The position numbers and the translations under genes are program-made. From an uncultured Blautia sp. (GTDB lineage: Bacteria; Bacillota; Clostridia; Lachnospirales; Lachnospiraceae), in NCBI RefSeq assembly GCF_934424005.1, contig NZ_CAKRXI010000015.1:4608-68607 (forward strand): 64,000 nucleotides of DNA, read 5' to 3'. Every line of letters begins with the position of its first letter. Position 1 is the first letter of the stretch. Below are positions 53,070-62,436 of the stretch, piece after piece. The notes under the pieces were generated by a model that ran no database searches, was not told the origin of the DNA, and was given only the letters and a program-made list of their open reading frames with translations.

Positions 53070-55181
53070 ATGGCACAGAGCATTCCTGAACTTTACGGCA
53101 GTCTTGTTTTTAATGACAAGATCATGCGTGAGAAATTACCAAAAGATATGTACAAAGCGCTGAAAAAAACAATCGAGAACGGCACTCATCTTGAACTTGA
53201 TGTTGCCAACTCCGTAGCAGTTGCCATGAAAGAATGGGCACTGGAACATGGTGCTACTCATTATACTCACTGGTTTCAGCCAATGACTAACTTTACAGCA
53301 GAAAAACATGACAGTTTCATTTCCCCTACAGTAGATGGACAGGTGATCATGGATTTCTCCGGCAAAGAACTTGTAAAAGGTGAACCGGATGCTTCCAGTT
53401 TTCCGTCAGGCGGTCTTCGTGCTACATTTGAAGCAAGAGGTTATACAGCCTGGGATCCTACTTCACCGGCATTTATTAAAGACCGTACACTTTACATCCC
53501 GACAGCATTCTGTTCTTACAGCGGCGAGGCACTGGATAAGAAGACACCTCTTCTTCGTTCCATGGATACTCTGAATAAAGAAGCAGTGAAAATTCTTCGT
53601 CTTCTCGGAAATACCGAAGTTAAACACATCAACACAACCGTAGGTCCTGAACAGGAATACTTCCTGGTAGACAAAGATCTTTATAATAAGAGAAAAGACC
53701 TGATTTTCTGTGGACGTACACTGATCGGTGCTCCGGCTCCAAAAGGTCAGGAAATGGAAGATCATTATTTCGGAACTCTGAAGCCTCGTGTATCTGCTTA
53801 TATGCACGATCTTGATGAAGAGCTCTGGAAACTTGGAATTCCGGCCAAAACAAAACATAATGAAGTTGCTCCTGCTCAGCATGAGCTGGCTCCGGTATTC
53901 GATACAACAAACGTTGCAGTCGATCATAACCAGCTGACAATGGAAATCATGAAAAAAGTTGCTGCCAAGCATAATATGGTATGCCTGCTTCATGAAAAAC
54001 CATTTGAAGGTATCAACGGAAGTGGTAAACACAATAACTGGTCCATGAGTACAGATACCGGCGTCAACCTTCTTGATCCTGGCAAAACACCTGCTGAAAA
54101 TACTCAGTTCCTGGTATTTCTTGTAGCTGTTATTAAAGCAGTTGATGATTATGCAGATCTGCTCCGTATTTCCGTTGCAAGTGCAGGAAACGACCATCGT
54201 CTTGGTGCTAACGAAGCTCCGCCGGCAGTTGTTTCTATCTTCCTTGGAGATGAACTGACAGAAGTCCTCAAAGCAATCGAAAACGATGAATTCTTCGCAG
54301 GACACGGTGCTGTTCAGATGGATATCGGTGCAAAAGTACTTCCACACTTTGTAAAAGATAATACGGACAGAAACCGTACTTCTCCGTTTGCATTCACAGG
54401 AAACAAATTCGAATTCCGTATGCTTGGATCTTCTTCCTCTGTTGCAAATCCGAACATTATTCTCAACACTGCTGTTGCAGAAGTTCTGCGTCAGTTCTAT
54501 GAGAAACTGAAAGATGTTCCTGCAGATGAAATGGAATCTGCCATACATGAATTACTGAAACAGACAATCATCGACCACAAACGTGTTATCTTCAATGGAA
54601 ACGGTTATACCGATGAATGGCTGGAAGAAGCAGAAAAACGTGGTCTTTATAATCTGGTATCCACACCGGATGCACTGCCGCACTTCATCGATGAAAAGAA
54701 TGAAAGACTTCTTACAAACCATCATATTTTCACAGATGCAGAGCTGCATTCCCGTTATGAGATCAAACTGGAAAACTATGTAAAAACTCTTCACATTGAA
54801 GCAAATACACTGGTTGAGATCATTCAGAAAGATCTTCTTCCAAGTATTACTACATATATGGAAAAACTTGCTCAGACAGCGTCTCTCAAGAAATCTGTTG
54901 TTCCGGATATCTCTGTATCCACAGAAGCATCTCTTCTTTCCAGACTGACTGAGCTTGCCGAAACAATGACCAAAGATCTGGAAACACTGAAAGCAGATAC
55001 TGCAATGGCCGAATATGAAGTTGGCAAAGATCTTCTCAAGAGTGCAAAGCTCTACCAGAGCGTTGTTCTCACCGATATGGAAAAAGTTCGTGTTTCTGCG
55101 GATGCAGCTGAAGCGCTCATTCCGGATTCTATTCTTCCATATCCAACCTATGGCAAACTGTTATTCTCCATCTCCGACTGA
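53070..55181 (+). CDS. glnN: Glutamine synthetase type III
   Basis: The 703-aa product is a GSIII, the large form common in anaerobes. It has FPSGGLRATFEARGYTAWDP, GPEQEYFLVD, KHNEVAPAQHELAPVFD, NGSGKHNNWSMST and NRTSPFAFTGNKFEFRMLGSS. It gives a second route to glutamine beside GlnA. It lies behind a promoter with a leader terminator and has AAAGGAG at the ribosome site. The next gene is the Amt-PII transporter, so it probably serves growth on low ammonium. Confidence 0.96.
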   Translation: MAQSIPELYGSLVFNDKIMREKLPKDMYKALKKTIENGTHLELDVANSVAVAMKEWALEHGATHYTHWFQPMTNFTAEKHDSFISPTVDGQVIMDFSGKELVKGEPDASSFPSGGLRATFEARGYTAWDPTSPAFIKDRTLYIPTAFCSYSGEALDKKTPLLRSMDTLNKEAVKILRLLGNTEVKHINTTVGPEQEYFLVDKDLYNKRKDLIFCGRTLIGAPAPKGQEMEDHYFGTLKPRVSAYMHDLDEELWKLGIPAKTKHNEVAPAQHELAPVFDTTNVAVDHNQLTMEIMKKVAAKHNMVCLLHEKPFEGINGSGKHNNWSMSTDTGVNLLDPGKTPAENTQFLVFLVAVIKAVDDYADLLRISVASAGNDHRLGANEAPPAVVSIFLGDELTEVLKAIENDEFFAGHGAVQMDIGAKVLPHFVKDNTDRNRTSPFAFTGNKFEFRMLGSSSSVANPNIILNTAVAEVLRQFYEKLKDVPADEMESAIHELLKQTIIDHKRVIFNGNGYTDEWLEEAEKRGLYNLVSTPDALPHFIDEKNERLLTNHHIFTDAELHSRYEIKLENYVKTLHIEANTLVEIIQKDLLPSITTYMEKLAQTASLKKSVVPDISVSTEASLLSRLTELAETMTKDLETLKADTAMAEYEVGKDLLKSAKLYQSVVLTDMEKVRVSADAAEALIPDSILPYPTYGKLLFSISD

Positions 55182-55213
55182 GAATAAGAGAGTACATTGA
55201 TAATTTCACAATG

Positions 55214-55313
55214 GTAAAACCGGGGGATGTCATTATGAACATGAACTACTTCATAATTCATTATCGATTTCCTCATCCATTAATCACACGATACAAGACA
55301 TCCCCTGTTTTAC
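55214..55313. repeat. Large structured inverted repeat between glnN and amt
   Basis: GTAAAAC-C-GGGGGATGTC (55214-55231) pairs with GACATCCCC-TGTTTTAC (55297-55313), giving about 17 pairs with one bulge. Inside, ATTATGAA (55232-55239) pairs with TTCATAAT (55250-55257). No T run follows, so it is not a standard terminator. A weak promoter (AAGACA-16-TATATT) overlaps the right arm. Confidence 0.75.
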
Positions 55314-55330
55314 ATATATATTTGATTCGT

Positions 55331-55370
55331 AAAGGCGCGAGAATGATTTTTCATCATTCCCGTGCCTTTT
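55331..55370 (+). terminator. Leader terminator (attenuator) before amt
   Basis: AAAGGC-CG-GAATGAT pairs with ATCATTC-CG-GCCTTT around a TTTTC loop, followed by a short T stretch and more T after CAG. It may end glnN transcripts or attenuate amt; the position fits both. Confidence 0.75.
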
Positions 55371-55430
55371 CAGTTTTATTTTGAGGAACTATTAAACTGT
55401 TAAACTTTTAAGGGAAAGAGAGGTAACTTT

Positions 55431-57173
55431 ATGGACTATTCATCAGTAAACACAATCTGGGTACTTTTAGGTGCCGCGCTTGTCTTCTTTATGCAGGCAG
55501 GCTTCGCTATGGTAGAGACTGGCTTTACCAGAGCAAAAAATGCAGGTAACATCATTATGAAAAACCTTATGGACTTCTGTATTGGTACTCCTACCTTCTG
55601 GATTGTCGGATTTGGTATCATGTTTGGAGCCGGAAACGGATTCTTTGGAAAGATTGGTGGTATTGCCACTGAAGCAAACTATGGTTCCGCAATGCTTCCT
55701 GACGGTGTTCCGTTCTGGGCATTCCTGATCTTCCAGACAGTGTTCTGTGCAACTTCAGCAACAATCGTCTCAGGAGCAATGGCTGAACGTACTAAGTTTT
55801 CTTCCTACTGTATCTACAGCTTCCTGATCAGCCTGATTGTTTACCCTGTATCCGGTCACTGGATCTGGGGCGGCGGTTTTATCAGCCAGATGGGATTTCA
55901 TGATTTTGCTGGTTCCTGTGCCGTACATATGGTTGGTGGTGTTGCAGCCTTTATCGGTGCCATCATCCTTGGACCTCGTATTGGAAAATATTCCAAGAGC
56001 GGTAAATCAAAAGCTATTCCTGGACACAACCTTACCATCGGTGCTTTAGGTGTATTCATCCTCTGGTTCTGCTGGTTCGGATTTAACGGTGCATCTACTG
56101 TAAGCATGGAAGGTGATGCAATCGTAACAGCAGGTAAGATTTTTGTAACTACCAACCTTGCAGCTGCTGTTGCTACAGTTACTGTTCTTATCATCACATG
56201 GATAAGATACAAAAAACCAGATGTTTCTATGTCACTGAACGGATCTCTTGCAGGTCTTGTAGCTATCACAGCAGGTTGTGATACTGTTTCACCTACATCT
56301 GCTGCTATCATTGGTATCATCTCTGGTTTTGTAGTTGTATTCGGTATTGAATTTATTGACAAAGTGCTTAAAGTCGATGACCCGGTTGGTGCTGTTGGTG
56401 TACATGGTTTAAATGGTGCATTCGGAACTCTCGCTGTTGGTCTTTTCTCAGATGGTACAGGCACAGAATGGAAAGGTCTTCTTGTTGGCGGTGGATTCCA
56501 TGGCTTCGGTGTTCAGTTTATCGGTATGATCATTACAATCGCATGGGTTGCTGTAACTATGACCATCATCTTCCAGGCGATCAAACATACTGTTGGTCTC
56601 CGTGTAACTGCTGAAGAAGAAATCGAAGGTCTTGATTCCAAAGAACACGGTCTTACAAGTGCTTACGATGGATTTGTTGTACATGATACAATGACAGTTC
56701 CGGCACCTATGGGTGTTACCAAAAAATCTGTTTCTTCAAATACTTCCGCAAATGTTGCACCTGCTGAAGTTGCTGACACCATTCCTGAACTTCCAAGAGA
56801 AGGCGTACATAAACTGACAAAAGTTGTTATCATCACACGTCAGAGCAAACTTGAAGAATTCATGCATGCAATGAACGAAATCGGTGTTACCGGTATCACT
56901 ATTACAAATGTTATGGGATGTGGTGTACAGAAAGGTGCCCGCTCCTACTACCGTGGTGTTGAAATGGATATGAACCTGCTGCCAAAGATTAAGATTGAGA
57001 TTGTTGTCAGTCTGGTACCAGTCAAAACAGTTATTGACACTGCTAAAAAAGTTCTTCATACCGGCCAGTATGGTGACGGCAAGGTATTCGTATATGATAT
57101 CGAAAATGTTGTTAAGATCCGTACCGGTGAAGAAGGATTCGAGGCACTTCAGGACACACAGCCTCTTGAATGA
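55431..57173 (+). CDS. amt: Ammonium transporter fused to a PII domain
   Basis: A 580-aa protein made of an 11-helix Amt channel (about 1-400) and a C-terminal PII (GlnB/GlnK) signal domain (about 460-570). The paired channel histidines fit AVHMVGG and GVHGLNG. The PII part has the T-loop [13 protein letters not shown]. Where uridylylated PII proteins have Tyr51 it has Met, so it cannot be modified at that site and probably responds only to ligands such as ADP/ATP and 2-oxoglutarate. AGAGAGG lies upstream. It imports ammonium for the glutamine synthetases next to it. Confidence 0.95.
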   Translation: MDYSSVNTIWVLLGAALVFFMQAGFAMVETGFTRAKNAGNIIMKNLMDFCIGTPTFWIVGFGIMFGAGNGFFGKIGGIATEANYGSAMLPDGVPFWAFLIFQTVFCATSATIVSGAMAERTKFSSYCIYSFLISLIVYPVSGHWIWGGGFISQMGFHDFAGSCAVHMVGGVAAFIGAIILGPRIGKYSKSGKSKAIPGHNLTIGALGVFILWFCWFGFNGASTVSMEGDAIVTAGKIFVTTNLAAAVATVTVLIITWIRYKKPDVSMSLNGSLAGLVAITAGCDTVSPTSAAIIGIISGFVVVFGIEFIDKVLKVDDPVGAVGVHGLNGAFGTLAVGLFSDGTGTEWKGLLVGGGFHGFGVQFIGMIITIAWVAVTMTIIFQAIKHTVGLRVTAEEEIEGLDSKEHGLTSAYDGFVVHDTMTVPAPMGVTKKSVSSNTSANVAPAEVADTIPELPREGVHKLTKVVIITRQSKLEEFMHAMNEIGVTGITITNVMGCGVQKGARSYYRGVEMDMNLLPKIKIEIVVSLVPVKTVIDTAKKVLHTGQYGDGKVFVYDIENVVKIRTGEEGFEALQDTQPLE

Positions 57174-57214
57174 TCTCTCGGTAAAAAATATATTGATTCC
57201 CCTTTTTAGCACTG

Positions 57215-57247
57215 AAAAACAGCTCTTCAACTGAAGGGCTGTTTTTC
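57215..57247. terminator. Bidirectional terminator
   Basis: AAAAACAGC with an inner CTTC pairs with GAAG and GCTGTTTTT. It serves amt from the left and the TRIC gene from the right. Confidence 0.88.
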
Positions 57248-57274
57248 TATGTTTATGATCTTATTTTTTCTTTA

Positions 57275-57928
57275 CTATTCTTCTCGGGTAAGCTTCGGAA
57301 GATTCCATCTGTAATGTGCCGCAAGATATCTGATCAATATGACTACTGCTGACGCTCCTACCATTGACACCACTGCACCAAAATTCCGATACAGCACCAC
57401 ACAGACGATTGCTCCCACGATTGAAGCACAGGCATAGATATGTCTCACCAGAATATACGGAGGTACTCCGGCCATAATATCTCGCAGTAATCCACCGCCA
57501 ACCCCGGTAATCGTTCCCAGAAACACCAGCAGAAACATGTAATCCACATATCCATGTGAAATTCCTGTATTCACTCCTACTACAGTAAAAATTCCAAGGC
57601 CGATTGAGTCCATAACCAGCATGATCTTGTCGTATGTTTCACGGTTATGTCCCTGCAGAAATTCTTTTTTTAAATAAAGTATCAGAAACACGATACAGGC
57701 GGTAAGTGTGGCTACAATAGTATAAATTGGCCTCTGAAACATTGCCGGTGGAACAATTCCTAATATCACATCTCTAACTGCACCTCCACCCACTGCCGTT
57801 GTCACCCCCAGTACGATCACTCCAAAAATATCCATTGCACGATCTACCGCCACCATTGCTCCTGATGCTGCAAATGCAATCGTTCCGATCATTTCCATTA
57901 TAAAGGTAATAATCTGTTGATAATCCAT
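57275..57928 (-). CDS. TRIC-family (trimeric intracellular cation channel-like) membrane protein
   Basis: The 217-aa protein has seven hydrophobic segments in a two-repeat order, each with the family's glycine motif (VGGGAVRDVILG and VGGGLLRDIMAG). Bacterial members, formerly UPF0126/YicG, are structural relatives of TRIC cation channels, though some may carry glycine or other small substrates. The family length fits well. It converges with amt. The physiological substrate is not clear. Confidence 0.9.
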   Translation of the reverse strand: MDYQQIITFIMEMIGTIAFAASGAMVAVDRAMDIFGVIVLGVTTAVGGGAVRDVILGIVPPAMFQRPIYTIVATLTACIVFLILYLKKEFLQGHNRETYDKIMLVMDSIGLGIFTVVGVNTGISHGYVDYMFLLVFLGTITGVGGGLLRDIMAGVPPYILVRHIYACASIVGAIVCVVLYRNFGAVVSMVGASAVVILIRYLAAHYRWNLPKLTREE

Positions 57929-58065
57929 ATTTTCCCTCTCCAGTTTTCCCCATTAATCTTCTTTTTAAGAAGTTCTGAGATTCATTATAACTGCATAAGG
58001 AGCAGGATGCAATTGTATATTGCAAAGAATTTGGTTAGACGAAAATTTTTTTAATTCTTGCATAT

Positions 58066-58094
58066 TTGACATCAAAATCGCGATTTGATATCAT
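58066..58094 (+). promoter_or_regulatory. Promoter with operator-like palindrome
   Basis: TTGACA (58066-58071) and TATCAT (58089-58094) are 17 bases apart. The spacer TCAAAATCGCGATTTGA is nearly a perfect palindrome around ATCGCGAT, so a repressor may bind between the two boxes. Confidence 0.75.
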
Positions 58095-58124
58095 TAGCAT
58101 AATTTAAAAAACAGGAGAAATTCA

Positions 58125-59093
58125 ATGAAAACTATTTCTATTAAGGATATTGGAGGCATTCGAATCGGTAATGCCCAAAATTTCACAGGCGGAACAGGAT
58201 GTACCGTTATTTTGAGTGAAACCGGAATGTGTGCCGGACTGGATGTCCGTGGGGGCGGACCAGCTTCCCGTGAAAGTGAACTCTTAAAACCATTAGCTGC
58301 CGCTCAATCCATTCATGCAGTTCTTCTTGGAGGTGGAAGTGCTTTTGGACTGGATGCTGCAGGAGGTGTTATGCAGTTTCTTGAAGAAAAAGGAATCGGA
58401 TTTGACGTTGGTGTTACCAAAGTCCCACTGGTATGTCAGTCAGATATTTTTGATCTGACGGTAGCAGATGCTCATGTACGCCCGGACAAAGAAATGGGCT
58501 ATGAAGCATGTAAAGGTGCTTACGCAGACAATTATCAGGATGGAAGCTTTGGAGTCGGAACCGGTGCTACCGTTGGTAAATTCAGAGGAATGGACTATTG
58601 CATGAAATCCGGTATCGGAAGCTACGCTGTTCAAATTGGTGAACTCAAAGTAGGTGCCATTGTTGCTGTGAATGCTCTTGGCGACATTTATGATCATCAC
58701 TCCGGCAGAATCATTGCTGGTATGCTTAATGAAGAACATAGTGCATTTGCAGATACTGCAAAATTACTTTATAGTTCTTATGAAGTACATGATAACAAGT
58801 TTGTCGGTAATACTACGATCGGAGCGATCATCACCAATGCCAGATTTGACAAAAGTCAGCTCTGCAAGATTGCCGGCATGGCTCACAATGGTTATGCACG
58901 TTCTATCCGTCCGGTTCATACTTCTGCGGATGGTGACAGTATTTATGCATTATCTGTCGGAAACATTGCCGCTGACTGCGACATGGTTGGTACCCTCGCC
59001 GCAGATGTTATGTCTGAAGCAATCCTTGCCGCTGTAAAGAATGCAGAATCTGCTTATGGCTATCCGGCTTATAAAGATCTGAATTTCATATAA
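58125..59093 (+). CDS. P1-family peptidase (DmpA-like)
   Basis: The 322-aa protein fits the P1/S58 group of L-aminopeptidase/D-esterase enzymes, which are made as one chain and cut themselves to free an N-terminal Thr or Ser nucleophile. The cleavage region is FVGNTTIGAIITN. Early motifs are GCTVIL, GLDVRGGGPASRESELL and VLLGGGSAFGLDAAGGVMQFLEE. The substrate could be small peptides or amides. It stands alone with its own promoter (palindrome in the spacer) and terminator, and AGGAG lies before the ATG. Confidence 0.9.
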   Translation: MKTISIKDIGGIRIGNAQNFTGGTGCTVILSETGMCAGLDVRGGGPASRESELLKPLAAAQSIHAVLLGGGSAFGLDAAGGVMQFLEEKGIGFDVGVTKVPLVCQSDIFDLTVADAHVRPDKEMGYEACKGAYADNYQDGSFGVGTGATVGKFRGMDYCMKSGIGSYAVQIGELKVGAIVAVNALGDIYDHHSGRIIAGMLNEEHSAFADTAKLLYSSYEVHDNKFVGNTTIGAIITNARFDKSQLCKIAGMAHNGYARSIRPVHTSADGDSIYALSVGNIAADCDMVGTLAADVMSEAILAAVKNAESAYGYPAYKDLNFI

Positions 59094-59145
59094 AATCAAC
59101 TGTATCACAGAAACATAAGTAATAAGTAATTTCCTATTACATAAA

Positions 59146-59197
59146 CAAAAGCCACATTACAGGAGCATGGCAGTGAATCCTGTTGTGTGGCTTTTGC
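59146..59197 (+). terminator. Terminator after the P1 peptidase
   Basis: CAAAAGCCACA with ACAGGA pairs with TCCTGT and TGTGGCTTTTG. Confidence 0.85.
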
Positions 59198-59303
59198 TAT
59201 GGCATTATTTTTGGCAAAAATTTTGGTTTATTTTAACTAAGTATGTGGATAAAAACTGATTTTGAGGAATTTATCTCTGTCCGAGATAATATTAATTATA
59301 ATA

Positions 59304-59930
59304 TTATTTGATAAAACTTACGTGCTTGCAGATTTCTTCTACAGCCTTATCTTTTCTCTGATTGAAGATAACTTTATTCTCTTCAAATAAGTTACGTCCT
59401 TCTGTATCAATAGATACGATCAGAGGTCCGAATTCTTTGACACGGCAGTGCCACAGTGTCTCCGGCATTCCGAGATCTCTCCACTGAGCATCTACGATCT
59501 CTTCAACTTCTGTAGCTGCTACAACAGCGTTTCCAGCTGGAAATACACAGTGAATTGCTCCAAATTCTTTACATGCACGCTCTGTGTTTTCTTTCATACC
59601 ACCTTTACCGATGATAACACGAACACCTGTCTCTCTTACGAATTCATATTCAAATTTTTCCATACGCATACTGGTTGTCGGTCCTACAGATACCATTTCA
59701 AACTTATCATTCTCCAGTGGACGAATGATCGGGCCAGCATGGAAAATAGCTGCATCTTTTACATTAACCGGAAGTTCGCGGCCTTCTTCAACAAGACGTC
59801 TGTGTGCAACGTCACGACAGGTTGTCATACTTCCATTTAAATATACGATATCTCCTGCATGGATATCCTTCAGATCTTCTGCTGAGATCGGTGTTGTTAA
59901 AATTTTCTTTCCATCTTTCATTTCCAGCAT
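59304..59930 (-). CDS. ttdB: L(+)-tartrate dehydratase (or class I fumarase) beta subunit
   Basis: A 208-aa subunit of the class I hydro-lyase family. Motifs include [58 protein letters not shown] and [14 protein letters not shown]. Overall it reads very close to E. coli TtdB, so tartrate dehydratase is favoured, but fumarases of this class are similar. It shares one base with the end of ttdA (TAATG), so the subunits are probably coupled in translation. Confidence 0.85.
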   Translation of the reverse strand: MLEMKDGKKILTTPISAEDLKDIHAGDIVYLNGSMTTCRDVAHRRLVEEGRELPVNVKDAAIFHAGPIIRPLENDKFEMVSVGPTTSMRMEKFEYEFVRETGVRVIIGKGGMKENTERACKEFGAIHCVFPAGNAVVAATEVEEIVDAQWRDLGMPETLWHCRVKEFGPLIVSIDTEGRNLFEENKVIFNQRKDKAVEEICKHVSFIK

Positions 59931-60829
59931 TATAAAGTCACCCCCGAATGTGTTGTGATTGTGTAGTTAAGGTCTTTATCAAAGATAATATGTCCACGTC
60001 TGTGGGACCAGCATCCAACGTTTACGGCTACACCGATGGTGGATGGATGTCTTGCTGTGTTTTCGATGTGAACTCCCATTACGGAATATTTGCCGCCCAT
60101 ACCCTGTGGTCCAAGGCCAATAGCATTGATACCGTCTTCAAGCAGTTTTTCCATGGATGCAGCACGTTCGTTTTCGTTGTGACTTCCAAGCGGTCTCATA
60201 AGAGCTTTCTTGGAAAGAAGTGCAGCTGTTTCTACGGATGTTGCAACACCAACACCTACGAGGAGTGGCGGACATGCATTTAATCCATAAGATGTCATAA
60301 CATCCATAACAAATTTTGTCACACCTTCGTATCCTTCACCCGGCATCAGAACCATAGCTTTTCCCGGAAGAGTACATCCGCCACCAGCCATGTATGTGTA
60401 GATTTCGCATTTGTCACTGTCCGGAACAATGTCCCAGAATACAGTAGGAGTTCCTTTTCCCACGTTTTTACCTGTGTTATACTCGTCAAATGTTTCAACA
60501 CTGTTGTGACGAAGAGGTGCTTCAAAAGTAGCTTTTACAACTGCTTCTTTAAGAAGTGTTTCCAGTTCACCGATGAGTGGGAAGTTTGTTCCGCATTTTA
60601 CCCAGAACTGTAATACACCTGTATCCTGGCAACTTGGTCTGTTGAGTTCTTTTGCAAGAACCTGGTTTCTCTGCATAGTCTGGTAGATTACTTTTGAAAG
60701 CGGACTGTCCTCTTTCTCTGCAAGTTCGTTAATTTTAGCCTTGATGTCGTCCGGCAGCACTTTACCAATATAGGAAACAAAGTTTGCCATATAAGTGGTA
60801 AGCTGCTCTACCTGTTCTTTCTTACCCAT
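59930..60829 (-). CDS. ttdA: L(+)-tartrate dehydratase (or class I fumarase) alpha subunit
   Basis: This 299-aa subunit binds an oxygen-sensitive [4Fe-4S] cluster; likely ligands are the cysteines in [18 protein letters not shown] and [29 protein letters not shown] and [15 protein letters not shown] closely follow E. coli TtdA. It dehydrates L-tartrate to oxaloacetate. Class I fumarase (malate to fumarate) remains possible. Its place beside a dicarboxylate-type permease and a LysR regulator supports a catabolic substrate. Confidence 0.87.
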   Translation of the reverse strand: MGKKEQVEQLTTYMANFVSYIGKVLPDDIKAKINELAEKEDSPLSKVIYQTMQRNQVLAKELNRPSCQDTGVLQFWVKCGTNFPLIGELETLLKEAVVKATFEAPLRHNSVETFDEYNTGKNVGKGTPTVFWDIVPDSDKCEIYTYMAGGGCTLPGKAMVLMPGEGYEGVTKFVMDVMTSYGLNACPPLLVGVGVATSVETAALLSKKALMRPLGSHNENERAASMEKLLEDGINAIGLGPQGMGGKYSVMGVHIENTARHPSTIGVAVNVGCWSHRRGHIIFDKDLNYTITTHSGVTL

Positions 60830-60910
60830 TTGTTTTTCCTCCTGGTTGATATTATTTGTTAATCATTGATTTTAAATTTTATTATCAAATTCCATTCACA
60901 TTTCTCATTC

Positions 60911-62176
60911 TCACGGGAAGAATGGGAAAGCAATTGGAAGAATGATCATACTTACAACAGTTGCAATGATAATGAGTGGAAATCCTGCTTTTACATAATC
61001 CATGAATTTATATCCACCGGCACCAACTACCATTGTATTTGCCGGCATTCCGATTGGTGTTGCATATGCACAGGAACCACCGATCACACATGCCATCAGA
61101 ACTGCTCTTGGGTCAGCTCCCATTCCCTGTGCGATAGACAGACAGATCGGAACCATAAGAGCTGTTGTTGCTGTGTTTGACATAAAGTTTGTCAGGATAC
61201 AGCAGAGAATGAATACTACAAATGTCAGTATGTATGGAGATGGATTTTCTCCAAGTGTTCCGATTACTTTGTTGGCAATTAACTCACCAGCTCCTGTTTC
61301 CTGCAATGCAGCTGCAAGAGAAAGTGTACCGCCAAAAAGAAAGATTGTTTTGAGATCAATGGATTTGAGTGCATCTTTCTCAGAGATAACTCCTGTGAGG
61401 ATCAGAAGCAATGCTCCAATTCCACCGGAAATACATAATTTAATACCAATCTTATCTTCAAAAATCATTGCCAGCAGAGTCAACACCAGAATGATCAGCG
61501 ATAACCACTGTTTCCACACCGGAACATTGCTGAAATCTTTTTCCGTATCAAATGCTCCCTCATCTTTGACATCATGATTTGGAAGAAGTTTGTATCCGAT
61601 GGTCGCATAGAATAAAATTCCTACAATCAGAATCGGTAAACCAACGATAGCATATTCGAAGAAACCAAACTTCATATCGATTTCCTGAAGTGCACTCTGT
61701 GCAATAAGATTTCCCGGTGCTCCGATCAGAGAAAGATTACCTCCCATTGCCGCTGCAAATACAAGCGGCATCAGAAGACGTGATCTCTTATATCCAGATT
61801 TTGCAGCGATACCGATTACAACAGGAATCAGAACTGCTGCTGTACCTGTGTTGGATAAAACGCCACTCATCAGACCTACGATTACCATAATTGCTATGAT
61901 CAGCATTCTTTCTGTCTTAGCAAATTTTGTTACAATACCTCCGATCTTGTTTGCCATGCCTGTCTCAAACAATGCCCCACCTACGATGAACATGGCTACA
62001 AACAAGATGACATTACTGTCGATGAATCCTGCAAAAGCTGTTTTAACATCCAATACCCCAGTTACTACCAGACCAATACAGACGATCATGGATGTTACTC
62101 CAAGCGGAATCTTTTCAAGTACAAACATGATTACCGCGAAGAGAAGAAACAGCAGTGTAATTGTTGATGGACTCAT
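60911..62176 (-). CDS. SLC13/DASS-type permease
   Basis: The 421-aa integral membrane protein has about eleven hydrophobic segments in two related halves. Motifs are FVAMFIVGGALFETGMANKIG, SNTGTAAVLIPVVIGIAAKSG in the first half and SNTATTALMVPICLSIAQGMG in the second; these SNT motifs mark the DASS family of sodium-coupled dicarboxylate transporters. Together with ttdAB it probably imports tartrate or a related C4 acid. It is the first gene of the unit, with its own promoter and AGGAGG before the ATG, and is divergent from the LysR gene. Confidence 0.88.
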   Translation of the reverse strand: MSPSTITLLFLLFAVIMFVLEKIPLGVTSMIVCIGLVVTGVLDVKTAFAGFIDSNVILFVAMFIVGGALFETGMANKIGGIVTKFAKTERMLIIAIMVIVGLMSGVLSNTGTAAVLIPVVIGIAAKSGYKRSRLLMPLVFAAAMGGNLSLIGAPGNLIAQSALQEIDMKFGFFEYAIVGLPILIVGILFYATIGYKLLPNHDVKDEGAFDTEKDFSNVPVWKQWLSLIILVLTLLAMIFEDKIGIKLCISGGIGALLLILTGVISEKDALKSIDLKTIFLFGGTLSLAAALQETGAGELIANKVIGTLGENPSPYILTFVVFILCCILTNFMSNTATTALMVPICLSIAQGMGADPRAVLMACVIGGSCAYATPIGMPANTMVVGAGGYKFMDYVKAGFPLIIIATVVSMIILPIAFPFFP

Positions 62177-62246
62177 TACTACATCCTCCTATTTCATTTT
62201 GTATTTTTCAGTAATCATACGGCCGTTCGTTACTGTTTATGATGCT

Positions 62247-62275
62247 ATTATAGCTTCCAGTTTTTGGATTGTACA
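62247..62275 (-). promoter_or_regulatory. Promoter of the permease-ttdAB operon
   Basis: TGTACA (62270-62275) and TATAAT (62247-62252) are 17 bases apart on the minus strand. Confidence 0.75.
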
Positions 62276-62286
62276 TTTATAAAAAC

Positions 62287-62298
62287 ATATGGTTCCAT
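62287..62298. promoter_or_regulatory. Candidate LysR-regulator binding site
   Basis: TATGG-TT-CCATA is a near-perfect palindrome just upstream of the permease -35 box, in the gap shared with the LysR gene. Position and shape fit an activator site for the neighbouring regulator. Confidence 0.5.
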
Positions 62299-62436
62299 AG
62301 GAAAAAGTTATTGTACTTTGATTCTCAATAAGATTTCATTGCGAAATTGTTTTTGACATGCTATTATAGAAAATAATTTTAATGAACTGAAAAACGTTAT
62401 ATCTTATCAGGAAATGATATAAAGGGGAATTTCTAT

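Noticed and set aside
55214..55313. Plain terminator of glnN
   Set aside because: No T tract follows the stem on either strand, and the loop is about 65 bases long.
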